A DNA stretch of 64,000 nucleotides from Streptomyces sp. NBC_00259 (GTDB lineage: Bacteria; Actinomycetota; Actinomycetes; Streptomycetales; Streptomycetaceae), in the NCBI RefSeq assembly GCF_036181745.1, contig NZ_CP108080.1, forward strand, positions 4,059,501 through 4,123,500, read 5' to 3'. The notes below the pieces were generated by a model. The model was not told where the DNA came from. It ran no database searches and saw nothing but the letters and a program-made list of their open reading frames with translations. Made by a program: the position numbers and the translations under genes. Position 1 is the first letter of the stretch. Each line of letters begins with the position of its first letter. Positions 16,051-24,635 of this stretch are shown here, piece by piece.

Positions 16051-17082
16051 ATGAGTACAGATCTGGCCATCGAGACGACCGGCCTGGTGAAGGTGTTCGG
16101 CGACAACCGGGCCGTCGACGGCGTCGACCTCCGCGTCCCCGCCGGCACCGTCTACGGCCTCCTGGGCCCGAACGGAGCGGGCAAGACGACCACGGTGAAG
16201 GTGCTGGCCACCCTGCTGAGACCGGACGGCGGTGAGGCGCGGGTCTTCGGCCACGACGTGCTGAAGGACGCCGACGCCGTACGCGGCAGGGTCAGCCTGA
16301 CCGGGCAGTACGCCTCGGTCGACGAGGACCTGACCGGCACCGAGAACCTGCTGCTGCTCGGCCGGCTGCTCGGCCACGGCAAGCCGGCCGCGCGGGACCG
16401 CGCCGCCCAGCTGCTGAGCGCCTTCGGGCTGTCCGACGCCGCCGACCGCCAGGTGAAGAACTACTCGGGCGGTATGCGGCGCCGTATCGACATCGCCGCG
16501 TCCATCCTCAGCACGCCCGACCTGCTGTTCCTGGACGAGCCGACGACCGGACTCGACCCGCGCAGCCGCAACCAGGTCTGGGACATCGTGCGGGCCGTCG
16601 TGGCCCAGGGCACGACGGTGCTGCTGACCACGCAGTATCTGGACGAGGCCGACCAGCTGGCGTCCCGTATCGCCGTCATCGACCACGGCAGGGTGATCGC
16701 CGAGGGCACCAAGGGCGAGCTGAAGGCGTCGGTCGGCTCGGGCGCCGTCCACGTCCGGCTGCGCGACGCCCACCAGCGCCCGGACGCCGAGCGCGTCCTG
16801 ACCGTCGCACTGAACGCGACGGTCCAGCTCGACCCGGACCCGGTCGCCCTCACGGCCCGGGTCAACGGCCACGGCACGGAGCTCGGCGCCGCGGAACAGG
16901 CCGCTTCGGCACTGGCCGAACTGGCCCGGGAGGGCATCACCGTCGACAACTTCTCGCTGGGCCAGCCCAGCCTGGACGAGGTCTTCCTCGCCCTCACCGA
17001 CCGCAGGCCCGACACGGGGACCGCGGGGACCGCGGCGAACGCCGAGAACGCGGAGACCACCGAGAAGGAGCCCGCCGCATGA
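16051..17082 (+). CDS. ABC transporter ATPase, DrrA-like
   Basis: 343 residues from the ATG at 16051 after GAAGGAACCG. All nucleotide-binding motifs are intact: Walker A GPNGAGKTTTVK, signature YSGGMRRRIDIA, Walker B LLFLDEPTTGLD, and switch His in VLLTTQYLDEADQ. The C-terminal region (after residue 230) matches the extended daunorubicin-resistance (DrrA) subfamily, ending with an acidic/Thr-rich tail. It powers export of an unknown hydrophobic compound with the permease encoded next. The stop overlaps the permease start (ATGA), so translation is coupled. Confidence 0.93.
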   Translation: MSTDLAIETTGLVKVFGDNRAVDGVDLRVPAGTVYGLLGPNGAGKTTTVKVLATLLRPDGGEARVFGHDVLKDADAVRGRVSLTGQYASVDEDLTGTENLLLLGRLLGHGKPAARDRAAQLLSAFGLSDAADRQVKNYSGGMRRRIDIAASILSTPDLLFLDEPTTGLDPRSRNQVWDIVRAVVAQGTTVLLTTQYLDEADQLASRIAVIDHGRVIAEGTKGELKASVGSGAVHVRLRDAHQRPDAERVLTVALNATVQLDPDPVALTARVNGHGTELGAAEQAASALAELAREGITVDNFSLGQPSLDEVFLALTDRRPDTGTAGTAANAENAETTEKEPAA

Positions 17083-17942
17083 GCACCATGAGCACCACGG
17101 CCACGCAGGAGGCCGAGGACGTCACCTTCGCCGGCCCGAGAACCGAGGATCTGGCCGCCCTCCTCGTCGCCAAGGAGCGCCCGCCGCGGCCGAGCGCCCT
17201 CTCGGCGTCGATGACCTTCGGCTGGCGGGCCATGCTCAAGATCAAGCATGTGCCGGAGCAACTCTTCGACGTCACGGCGTTCCCGATCATGATGGTGCTG
17301 ATGTACACGTACCTCTTCGGAGGGGCGCTGGCCGGCTCGGTCGACGCGTACATCCAGTTCCTGCTGCCGGGCATCCTCGTGATGAGCGTCGTGATGATCA
17401 CGATGTACACGGGCGTGGCCATCAACACCGACATCGACAAGGGTGTCTTCGACCGCTTCCGTACGCTGCCGATCTGGCGGCCCGCGCCGATGGTCGGGTA
17501 TCTCCTCGGCGACGTGGTCCGCTACGTCATCGCGTCCGCCGTGATGCTGACGGTCGGCGTGATCATCGGCTACCGGCCGGAGGGCGGGTTCGTCGGTGTG
17601 CTGCTCGGCGTCGCGCTGCTGCTCGTCTTCTCCTTCGCCTTCTCCTGGATCTGGACGATGTTCGGGCTGCTGCTGCGCACGGAGAAGTCCGTGATGGGCG
17701 TCAGCATGATGGTGATCTTCCCGCTGACCTTCCTGAGCAACGTCTTCGTCGACCCGAAGACGATGCCGGGCTGGCTGCAGGCCTTCGTCAACAACAGCCC
17801 GGTCACCCATCTGGCCACGGCGGTACGGGAGCTGATGGCGGGCAACTGGCCGGCGGCGGAGATCGCCTGGACGCTGGGCTGGGGCGCGCTCTTCGTGATC
17901 GGCTTCGGCGCGGTCACGATGCGGCTCTACAACCGGAAGTGA
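17079..17942 (+). CDS. ABC-2 type permease, DrrB-like
   Basis: 287 residues. About 50 hydrophilic residues precede six membrane segments (from MLKIKHVPEQLFDVTAFPIM onward), the ABC-2 membrane domain layout. Family-typical stretches include LLPGILVMSVVMITMYTGVA, DIDKGVFDRFRTLPIWRPAP, PLTFLSNVFVDPKTMPGWLQ and NNSPVTHLATAVRELM. With the DrrA-like ATPase it should form a drug- or lipid-type exporter in the cytoplasmic membrane. It ends just before a strong terminator, so the operon is two genes. Confidence 0.92.
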   Translation: MSTMSTTATQEAEDVTFAGPRTEDLAALLVAKERPPRPSALSASMTFGWRAMLKIKHVPEQLFDVTAFPIMMVLMYTYLFGGALAGSVDAYIQFLLPGILVMSVVMITMYTGVAINTDIDKGVFDRFRTLPIWRPAPMVGYLLGDVVRYVIASAVMLTVGVIIGYRPEGGFVGVLLGVALLLVFSFAFSWIWTMFGLLLRTEKSVMGVSMMVIFPLTFLSNVFVDPKTMPGWLQAFVNNSPVTHLATAVRELMAGNWPAAEIAWTLGWGALFVIGFGAVTMRLYNRK

Positions 17943-17947
17943 GACCG

Positions 17948-17994
17948 GGCGGCGGCCGGTGGCTCCCACGGGGGTGGAACCACCGGCCGCCGCC
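17948..17994 (+). terminator. Strong hairpin terminator after the ABC operon
   Basis: GGCGGCGGCCGGTGG (17948-17962) pairs perfectly with CCACCGGCCGCCGCC (17980-17994), a 15-bp stem with a 17-nt loop, six bases past the permease stop. There is no U-tract, as is common in Streptomyces. Confidence 0.75.
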
Positions 17995-18106
17995 GTGCTC
18001 TCCTCGACGACGTCCGGCTGTTGACCTTCCCGGCGGGGGAAGCCCCAGCATCGGTCGTACCGGGCGAGGCGCCCGGTACGAGGAGGAACGCGGGGGGGGC
18101 GGGGAC

Positions 18107-19195
18107 ATGGGGCCGGAGACGGGTCTGCTGACGATCGGAGCGTTCGCACGCGCCTCGCGGCTGTCCGCGAAGACCCTGCGGCGCTACGACGAACACGGCC
18201 TGCTGTGTCCGGTCCACGTCGACCCGTTCACCGGCTACCGCTACTACGCCCCGGCCCAGCTGGAACACGCCCGGCTGGTGGCCTGGCTGCGCCGCATCGG
18301 CATGCCGCTCGCCCGTATCCGCTCCGTCTGCGAGCTGTACGCGACGGACGCGGACGCGGCGGCGCGGGACATCCGTGCCTACTGGGCGCGGGTGGAGGCC
18401 GAGACCGCGGCACGGCGGGACCTCGCGGCCTTCCTCGTCGACCGGCTGTCCACCGAGACAGCAGGGAAGGATGATTCGATGTCGCAGCTCAACGCCCCTC
18501 TGGGGCTGCGTTGTGCGGCCCGCTCCGACCGGGGCCTCGTCCGTGACACCAACCAGGACTCCGTGTACGCGGGCCCGCGTCTGCTCGCCGTGGCCGACGG
18601 TTACGGCGGCGGGGGCGCGCGGGCCGGCAGCGCGGCGATCGACGCGCTCCGCCCGCTGGAGAGCGTGTCCGCGGACTCCGGCGAACTGCTGAACCTCCTG
18701 ACCGACGCGGTCCGGATGGCCAACCACGCGGTCCAGGACCTCCCGGACTCCGGCACCACGCTGACCGCCCTGCTGTGGACGGGCTCCCGGCTCGGCCTGG
18801 TGCACATCGGCGACACCCGCGCCTATCTGCTGCGCGGCGGGCAGCTCTTCCGTATCACCCACGACCACACGGTCGTCCAGTCGATGATCGACGACGGCAG
18901 CCTCACCGAGGACGAGGCCCGCTCCCACCCCCAACGGGCCCTGCTCCTCAAGGCACTCGACGGCGCTCCGTCCCCCGCGGTCCCCGATCTGCATCTGCAC
19001 GACGCCCAGGCCGGCGACCGCTACGTCCTGTGCACCGACGGCCTCTTCACCGTCGTCCCCGAGGCGGAGCTGCGCCGTGTGTCGGCGACGGTCGCCGACC
19101 CCGACGAGGCGGCACGGGCGTTGATCGCGCTGGCCAACGAGGCGGGCGGACCGGACAACACGGGGTGTGTGGTGGCGGACGTGGTGGAGCTGTGA
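18107..19195 (+). CDS. MerR-type DNA-binding domain fused to PP2C-type phosphatase
   Basis: 362 residues from the ATG at 18107. Residues 8-75 are a MerR helix-turn-helix (LLTIGAFARASRLSAKTLRR, then YDEHGLLCPV and DPFTGYRYYAPAQ), followed by a dimerisation helix. Residues about 130-362 are a PP2C serine/threonine phosphatase with the metal motifs RDTNQDSVY, AVADGYGGGG, LVHIGDTRAYLL, LCTDGLF and GGPDNTGCVV all present, so it looks catalytically competent. The fusion implies a regulator whose DNA binding is linked to phosphatase activity or to a phosphorylation input. No target operator is evident. Confidence 0.9.
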   Translation: MGPETGLLTIGAFARASRLSAKTLRRYDEHGLLCPVHVDPFTGYRYYAPAQLEHARLVAWLRRIGMPLARIRSVCELYATDADAAARDIRAYWARVEAETAARRDLAAFLVDRLSTETAGKDDSMSQLNAPLGLRCAARSDRGLVRDTNQDSVYAGPRLLAVADGYGGGGARAGSAAIDALRPLESVSADSGELLNLLTDAVRMANHAVQDLPDSGTTLTALLWTGSRLGLVHIGDTRAYLLRGGQLFRITHDHTVVQSMIDDGSLTEDEARSHPQRALLLKALDGAPSPAVPDLHLHDAQAGDRYVLCTDGLFTVVPEAELRRVSATVADPDEAARALIALANEAGGPDNTGCVVADVVEL

Positions 19196-19310
19196 CCCGC
19201 TGAGCCCGTGTGCGCCAAGGGCCCGGCTCCGTTGGACGCGGGGCCGTGCCCTGGCCGGGCCCTGCCGGGTCAGGGGAGTTCGCCCCGTGTTCACGGGCGA
19301 CGCGCGAGCG

Positions 19311-19946
19311 TCAGTCGAAGCGCAGGTCCGCCAGTTGCCGCTCGTACTCCGTCAGTTCGCCGGACTCCTCAGCCCGTGCGTCGCGAGCATCCCGGGTGGT
19401 GACCATCAGCCCGGCCAGTTCACCGCCGGCCCTGCGTATCCGCGCGGGCAGGCCCTCGGTGTACTCGTCGCCGCCCGAGCCCCAGTCCTCCGACGCCGCG
19501 TACACGGCGGTCGGTACGACCAGCGCCCGCAGATACGCGAAGAGCGGCCGCAGCGCGTGGTCGAGGACGAGCGAGTGGCGGGCGGTGCCGCCGGTGGCCG
19601 CGATCAGCACCGGCTTTCCGGTCAGCGCCTGCGGGTCGATCAGGTCGAAGAACGACTTGAACAGCCCGCTGTACGAGGCCGTGAAGACCGGCGTCACGGT
19701 GATCACACCGTCCGCACCCGTCACCGCGTCGATCGCGGCCCCGAGTGCGGGCGACGGAAAGCCGGTCACCAGGTTGTTGGCGATGGCGGTGGCCAGGTCG
19801 CGGAGTTCGACGACCTCGACCTCCACCTTGCGGTCCTGCTCGGCGAGCCGCTCCTGCGCCGCGTCCGCCAGCCGGTCGGCCAGCAGCCGGGTCGACGAGG
19901 GGCTGCTCAGCCCCGCCGATACGGCGACGAGCTTCAGCTGCTCCAT
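19311..19946 (-). CDS. NADPH-dependent FMN reductase (CE1759/SsuE-like)
   Basis: 211 residues. The ATG at 19946 follows GGAGGCCTGACC, which overlaps the stop of the upstream flavin monooxygenase. Flavodoxin-like fold with the phosphate-binding stretch VAVSAGLSSPSSTRLLADRL and GVITVTPVFTASYSGLFKSF; FMN contacts continue in PVLIAATGGTARHS. It should supply reduced FMN to the LLM-class monooxygenase encoded immediately upstream in the same operon. Confidence 0.9.
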   Translation of the reverse strand: MEQLKLVAVSAGLSSPSSTRLLADRLADAAQERLAEQDRKVEVEVVELRDLATAIANNLVTGFPSPALGAAIDAVTGADGVITVTPVFTASYSGLFKSFFDLIDPQALTGKPVLIAATGGTARHSLVLDHALRPLFAYLRALVVPTAVYAASEDWGSGGDEYTEGLPARIRRAGGELAGLMVTTRDARDARAEESGELTEYERQLADLRFD

Positions 19947-19948
19947 GG

Positions 19949-21079
19949 TCAGGCCTCCTTGGCGGGAGTGGCGGCAGGAGTGGCGGGAGTGGCGTCGGGG
20001 GTGGTGGCGGTCCGGCGGGCGGCGACGGCCGGGTGGACCGGCGCATCGGGGACCCCGGCGGGCCGCAGGTTGGCGAACTCCTTGCGCAGCACCGGCACGA
20101 CCTCCTCGCCGAGGATGTCGAGCTGCTCCAGGACGGTCTTCAGCGGAAGGCCCGCGTGGTCCATCAGGAACAGCTGGCGCTGGTAGTCGCCCACGGACTC
20201 CCGGAAGCCGAGGGTCCGGTCGATGACCTGCTGAGGGGAGCCGACGGTCAGCGGTGTCTGCTCGATGAAGTCCTCCATCGACGGGCCGTGCCCGTAGACG
20301 GGCGCGTTGTCGAAGTACGGGCGGAACTCCCGGACCGCGTCCTGCGAGTTCTTCCGCATGAACACCTGTCCGCCGAGGCCGACGATCGCCTGCTCCGGGG
20401 TGCCGTGCCCGTAGTGCGCGTACCGCTTGCGGTACAGCTCGACCATCCGCTTCGTGTGCTCCGCGGGCCAGAAGATGTTGTTGTGGAAGAAGCCGTCGCC
20501 GTAGTACGCGGCCTGCTCGGCGATCTCCGGCGAGCGGATCGAGCCGTGCCACACGAAGGGCGGGACGCCGTCCAGCGGCCGCGGCGTGGACGTGAAGCCC
20601 TGCAACGGCGTACGGAACTTGCCCTCCCAGTCGACGACGTCCTCCCGCCACAGCCTGCGGAGAAGGGCGTAGTTCTCGATGGCGAGCGGGATGCCCTGAC
20701 GGATGTCCTGACCGAACCACGGGTAGACCGGTCCGGTGTTGCCGCGGCCCATCATCAGGTCGACCCGGCCGTCCGCGAGGTGCTGGAGCATCGCGTAGTC
20801 CTCGGCGATCTTCACCGGGTCGTTGGTGGTGATCAGCGTCGTGGACGTGGACAGGATCAGGTTCTCGGTGCGCGCCGCGATGTGGCCCAGCATGGTGGTC
20901 GGCGACGACGGCACGAACGGCGGGTTGTGGTGCTCGCCGGTCGCGAAGACGTCGAGTCCGACCTCCTCGGCCTTCAGCGCGATGGCGACCATCGCCTTGA
21001 TCCGCTCGTTCTCGGTCGGGGTCCGGCCGTTGGTCGGATCGGTGGTCGCGTCACCGACGGTGAAGATCCCGAACTGCAT
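19949..21079 (-). CDS. LLM-class flavin-dependent monooxygenase (CE1758 family)
   Basis: 376 residues, a luciferase-like (TIM-barrel) monooxygenase. Typical stretches are MQFGIFTVGDATTDP, LDVFATGEHHNPPFVPSSPT, LILSTSTTLITTNDPVKIAE, LMMGRGNTGPVYPWFGQDI and FVWHGSIRSPEIAEQAAYYG. The C-terminal 30 residues are an Ala/Thr/Pro tail (repeats such as ATPATPAAT) not needed for the fold. With the adjacent FMN reductase it forms a two-component oxygenase. The organic substrate is unknown. It diverges from the tiny DUF6126 gene. Confidence 0.9.
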   Translation of the reverse strand: MQFGIFTVGDATTDPTNGRTPTENERIKAMVAIALKAEEVGLDVFATGEHHNPPFVPSSPTTMLGHIAARTENLILSTSTTLITTNDPVKIAEDYAMLQHLADGRVDLMMGRGNTGPVYPWFGQDIRQGIPLAIENYALLRRLWREDVVDWEGKFRTPLQGFTSTPRPLDGVPPFVWHGSIRSPEIAEQAAYYGDGFFHNNIFWPAEHTKRMVELYRKRYAHYGHGTPEQAIVGLGGQVFMRKNSQDAVREFRPYFDNAPVYGHGPSMEDFIEQTPLTVGSPQQVIDRTLGFRESVGDYQRQLFLMDHAGLPLKTVLEQLDILGEEVVPVLRKEFANLRPAGVPDAPVHPAVAARRTATTPDATPATPAATPAKEA

Positions 21080-21204
21080 CGCGCTCGCCTCCAGGGGGTT
21101 CGATTTGGTTGAACCTTAAACTGTACGGGGGGAACGACGGCGACCCGGGGTTCTATTCCGCCCGTAGTCTGGGGCGGCGTGACCGTCCCCTCAGGAGGCC
21201 GTGA

Positions 21205-21333
21205 ATGAGCGACAGCGAGCGCTGGAAGGAGCGCGGCGTCGCGCTGCGCGTCTTCGTGTACGTCTTCGCCACGCACGCGTTCGCGGGCTTCGTCTGGCTG
21301 CTCTTCTACGTGGGCGAGCACGCCCGGAAGTGA
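21205..21333 (+). CDS. DUF6126-type single-span membrane peptide
   Basis: 42 residues: an amphipathic start (MSDSERWKERGVALRVFVYV), then one membrane span ending LLFYVGEHARK. AGGAGGCCGTGA upstream is a strong ribosome binding site. The family is a short conserved Streptomyces membrane peptide of unknown role. Its TGA (21331-21333) directly abuts the TCA that is the antiporter stop on the other strand. Confidence 0.75.
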   Translation: MSDSERWKERGVALRVFVYVFATHAFAGFVWLLFYVGEHARK

Positions 21334-22572
21334 TCAGCCGCTCCGCCGCGACGACGCGACCTCGTCCGGCGCCGCCTCGCACGCCGTGCCGTGCGGTGGC
21401 AGCGGGCTCGGCCCGTGCCGGAGCCAGGACTGGACGCGACGGACCGTGGGCTCCGTCCAGCGGGCGGTGAGCGGGCCGAGGATCACCAGGATCAGCACGT
21501 ACGCGGTGGCGAGCGGCCCGATCCGTGGCTCGACGGCGACCGCGAGACCCGCGATGACGATCGAGAACTCGCCGCGGGCGACGAGCGCGCCGCCCGCCCG
21601 GAGCCGGCCGCGCGAGCCGATGCCGGCCCGCCGGGCCGCGTACCAGCCGGTGGCGATCTTGGTGACGGTGGTCGCCAGCGCCAGCAGCAGCGCGGGCAGC
21701 AGGACCGGCGGGATCGCGGTGGGATCGGTCGACAGCCCGAAGAAGACGAAGAAGACCGCCGCGAAGAGGTCCCGCAGCGGGCTGAGCAGCCGGCGCGCAC
21801 CCTCCGCGACCTCGCCCGACAGCGCGATGCCGACCAGGAACGCGCCCACCGCCGCCGACACCTGCAGCTCCTGCGCCAGCCCGGCGACCAGCAGGGTGAG
21901 ACCCAGCACCACCAGGAGCAGCAGCTCCGGGTTGTCGGAGGAGACGGCGCGGCTGATCATCCGGCCGTGGCGGATCGCGAGGTACAGGACGACGGAGACC
22001 GTGCCCACGGCGATCAGCAGAGTGATGCTGCCGCCGGCCAGGCCGAGGCCGGCGAGCAGCGCCGTGAGCAGGGGCAGATAGACGGCCATCGACAGGTCCT
22101 CGATGACGAGGACGCCGAGGATCACCGGGGTCTCGCGGTTGCCGAGCCGTCCCAGGTCCGTCAGGACCTTCGCGATCACGCCCGAGGAGGAGATCCAGGT
22201 GACTCCGGCGAGTGCCACGGCGCCCACCGGCCCCCAGCCGAGCAGCAGCGCCGCGCCCGCGCCGGGCAGGGCGTTGAGGACGAAGTCCACGAGGCCCGAC
22301 GGGTACTGGGTGCGCAGGCTCGTCACCAGCTCGGACGCGCTGTACTCCAGGCCGAGCAGCAGAAGCAGCAGGATCACGCCGATCTCGGCGCCTGCGGCGA
22401 TGAAGTCCTCGCTGGCGCTGAGCGGCAGCAGGCCGCCCGTGCCGAACGCGAGACCGGACAGCAGATAGAGCGGTACCGGGGAGAGCCCGATGCGTCCGGC
22501 GAACCGGCCGATCAGTCCGAGCGTCAGGATGATCGCGCCGAGTTCGATGAGCAGGGAGGTCGTGTTGTGCAC
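21334..22572 (-). CDS. CPA2-family cation:proton antiporter (KefB/KhtU-like)
   Basis: 412 residues with about 12 membrane segments. Signature regions include LILTLGLIGRFAGRIGLSPV-like N-terminus, GVILLLLLLGLEYSASEL, TWISSSGVIAKVLTDLGRLG, VLVIEDLSMAVYLPLL (the conserved E-D pair) and SAAVGAFLVGIALSG. It probably exports K+ or Na+ in exchange for protons. It lacks a C-terminal TrkA-N domain; instead the regulatory part is encoded just upstream as a separate protein, the arrangement of KhtTU-type systems. Confidence 0.88.
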   Translation of the reverse strand: MHNTTSLLIELGAIILTLGLIGRFAGRIGLSPVPLYLLSGLAFGTGGLLPLSASEDFIAAGAEIGVILLLLLLGLEYSASELVTSLRTQYPSGLVDFVLNALPGAGAALLLGWGPVGAVALAGVTWISSSGVIAKVLTDLGRLGNRETPVILGVLVIEDLSMAVYLPLLTALLAGLGLAGGSITLLIAVGTVSVVLYLAIRHGRMISRAVSSDNPELLLLVVLGLTLLVAGLAQELQVSAAVGAFLVGIALSGEVAEGARRLLSPLRDLFAAVFFVFFGLSTDPTAIPPVLLPALLLALATTVTKIATGWYAARRAGIGSRGRLRAGGALVARGEFSIVIAGLAVAVEPRIGPLATAYVLILVILGPLTARWTEPTVRRVQSWLRHGPSPLPPHGTACEAAPDEVASSRRSG

Positions 22573-22574
22573 GG

Positions 22575-23213
22575 TCAGCCTCCCGGCGCGGGGGTGGATC
22601 CGGGTCCGCTCCGGGGTCCGCTCTCCGGTCCGGGTCCAGGTCCAGCTTCAGGTCCACGGCCAGTTCCAGGTCCAGGTCCAGGTCCGTGTTCCGGACCGGA
22701 CCCGGATGCGCACTCGGACTCGGACTCGGACTCGGGCCCGGCATCCGGTCCGTAGATGATCTCGACGAGCGAGTCCACCCCCTCCCGGGTGCCGACCACC
22801 ACGAGCGTGTCCCCGAGCGCGAGCCGGAAGTCCGGCCCCGGGGACGGATGGGCGCTGGTCCGGCGCAGTACGGCGACGATCGAGGCGCCGGTGCGGGTGC
22901 GGGCACGGGTGTCGCCGAGCAGCCGCCCCGCGTAAGGGGAGCGGGCCGAGACGGGGATGTGCTCGGTGACGAGGTCGATCCCGTCGGTGCGCACGGCCTC
23001 GATGGGGGCCGGGTCGATGAGGTGGGCGAGCGCGGTCGCCTCGTCCGGTGAGAGCGGCACGGTGGCGTCGCACGCGTCGGGGTCGTCGGCCGAGTAGAAC
23101 CCGAGGAAGCGGCGGCCGTCCTGGTGGATGACGACGGAGAGGTGGCGGCCGCTCTCGGTGGTGAAGTCGTACTGCGTGCCGACGCCCGGCAGGGAAGTGC
23201 GTCGTGTACCCAT
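22575..23213 (-). CDS. Antiporter regulatory subunit with TrkA_C-like domain and Gly-Pro tail
   Basis: 212 residues from the ATG at 23213 (MGTRRTSLPGVGTQYDF). An N-terminal alpha/beta domain (GRHLSVVIHQDGRRFLGFYS) is followed by a TrkA_C ligand-binding domain at about 100-155 (GASIVAVLRRTSAHPSPGPD, LALGDTLVVVGTREGVDSL), like KhtT/CpaA regulators that bind nucleotides. The last 50 residues are a low-complexity Gly/Pro/Ser/Glu tail that is probably variable. It is encoded two bases upstream of the antiporter gene, so they should act as one system. Confidence 0.85.
   Translation of the reverse strand: MGTRRTSLPGVGTQYDFTTESGRHLSVVIHQDGRRFLGFYSADDPDACDATVPLSPDEATALAHLIDPAPIEAVRTDGIDLVTEHIPVSARSPYAGRLLGDTRARTRTGASIVAVLRRTSAHPSPGPDFRLALGDTLVVVGTREGVDSLVEIIYGPDAGPESESESECASGSGPEHGPGPGPGTGRGPEAGPGPGPESGPRSGPGSTPAPGG
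22597..22740 (-). repeat. Microsatellite-like 6-bp repeats encoding the Gly-Pro tail
   Basis: Runs of GGTCCA (for example four in a row near 22668-22685) and of CGGACT (near 22714-22732) encode alternating Gly-Pro and Ser-Glu. The tract keeps the frame in units of six. Confidence 0.8.
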
Positions 23214-23381
23214 GGCTGCCTCCCGGGGCGGTACAGGAGTTGAGCAGTGGGCCGTACGGATGCCGAACGGATATTTCTTTACCGTACCATTACATGATCT
23301 TTGATGGCCGTGCACGCCGGTGACCGGGGTCTCATGCCCGCGCACTGGCGCCCACCTGCGCGGACAGTAGAGTCACGGTCC

Positions 23382-24635
23382 GTGAGTGCCGACCGTCGTC
23401 CGACCGACCCCGCCGTTTCCGTCGTCGGGATCGGTGCCGACGGCTGGGACGGGCTGAGTCCCTCGGCGCGGGCGGTCCTGCGCGACGCCGACGTCCTCAT
23501 CGGGGGCGCACGACAGCTCGGACTCCTGCCCGCCGCCGAGTGCGCGGGCGAGCGGCTCACCTGGCCGTCACCGCTGAGACCCGCCGTGCCGGGTCTGCTC
23601 GCCGCGCACGCAGCACGGCGCACGGCGGTCCTCGCGAGCGGCGACCCGATGTTCTACGGCATCGGCCGCACGCTCGCCGAGATCGCGGGCGCCGGCGCGC
23701 TGCGCGTCCTGCCGCATCCGTCCTCCGTCTCGTACGCCTGCGCCCGCCTCGGCTGGCCGCTGGAGGAGACCGAGACCGTGACCCTGGTCGGCAGGCCGCC
23801 CGGCTCGCTCACCGCCGCGCTGCACGACGGGCGCCGGGTGCTGGTGCTGAGCGCGGGGGCGTCGACCCCGGGCGAGGTGGCGGCGCTGCTCACCGCGAAG
23901 GGCTTCGGTCCGAGCCGGCTGCGGGTGCTGGAACAGCTGGGTTCCGGGCGGGAGCACGAGCGGTCCGGCACCGCCGAGGGGTGGGACCACCCGCCCGGCG
24001 ACCCGCTCAACGTCATCGCCGTCGAGTGCGTCCGCGCAGCGGGCGCCCTGCGCCTCGGCGCCGTCCCCGGACTGCCGGACGAGGCGTACGAGAACGACGG
24101 CCAGCTCACCAAGCGCCATGTGCGGGCCGCGACGCTCGCCGCGCTCGCGCCCGCGCCCGGGGAACTGCTGTGGGACATCGGCGGCGGATCCGGCTCGATC
24201 GCGATCGAGTGGATGCGTACGCACCGTTCGTGCCGGGCGATCACGGTCGAACGAGACGCGGGCAGGGCCGAACGCATCGCCCGTAACGCGGAGGCGCTCG
24301 GCGTGCCGGCCCTGCGGGTCGTGACCGCCGCCGCGCCTTCGGGGCTCGCGGGACTCCCCACCCCCGACGCGGTGTTCATCGGCGGCGGGCTCACCGCGCC
24401 CGGCCTGCTGGACGCCTGCTGGGACGCGCTGCCGGAGGGCGGACGGCTCGTCGCGAACACCGTGACGCTGGAGTCCGAGGCGCTGCTGGCCGACCGCTAC
24501 CGGCGGCACGGCGGCGAACTGGTACGGCTCGCGGTGGCCCACGCCGTACCCGTCGGCGGCTTCACCGGCTGGCGCCAGGCGATGCCCGTCACGCAATGGA
24601 CCGTCACCAAATCCCCCGATGGAGCCTCCACATGA
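23382..24635 (+). CDS. cobL: Precorrin-6Y C5,15-methyltransferase (CbiE-CbiT fusion)
   Basis: 417 residues from the GTG at 23382 (VSADRRPTDP); no strong Shine-Dalgarno is visible. Residues about 12-220 are the CbiE methylase with VLASGDPMFYGIGRTLAEI. Residues about 230-410 are the CbiT domain with the SAM motif LLWDIGGGSGSIAIEW and AVFIGGGLTAPGLL. It methylates C-5 and C-15 of precorrin-6Y and decarboxylates it to precorrin-8. The stop overlaps the cobM start (ATGA). It begins the plus-strand part of the corrin cluster. Confidence 0.93.
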   Translation: MSADRRPTDPAVSVVGIGADGWDGLSPSARAVLRDADVLIGGARQLGLLPAAECAGERLTWPSPLRPAVPGLLAAHAARRTAVLASGDPMFYGIGRTLAEIAGAGALRVLPHPSSVSYACARLGWPLEETETVTLVGRPPGSLTAALHDGRRVLVLSAGASTPGEVAALLTAKGFGPSRLRVLEQLGSGREHERSGTAEGWDHPPGDPLNVIAVECVRAAGALRLGAVPGLPDEAYENDGQLTKRHVRAATLAALAPAPGELLWDIGGGSGSIAIEWMRTHRSCRAITVERDAGRAERIARNAEALGVPALRVVTAAAPSGLAGLPTPDAVFIGGGLTAPGLLDACWDALPEGGRLVANTVTLESEALLADRYRRHGGELVRLAVAHAVPVGGFTGWRQAMPVTQWTVTKSPDGAST

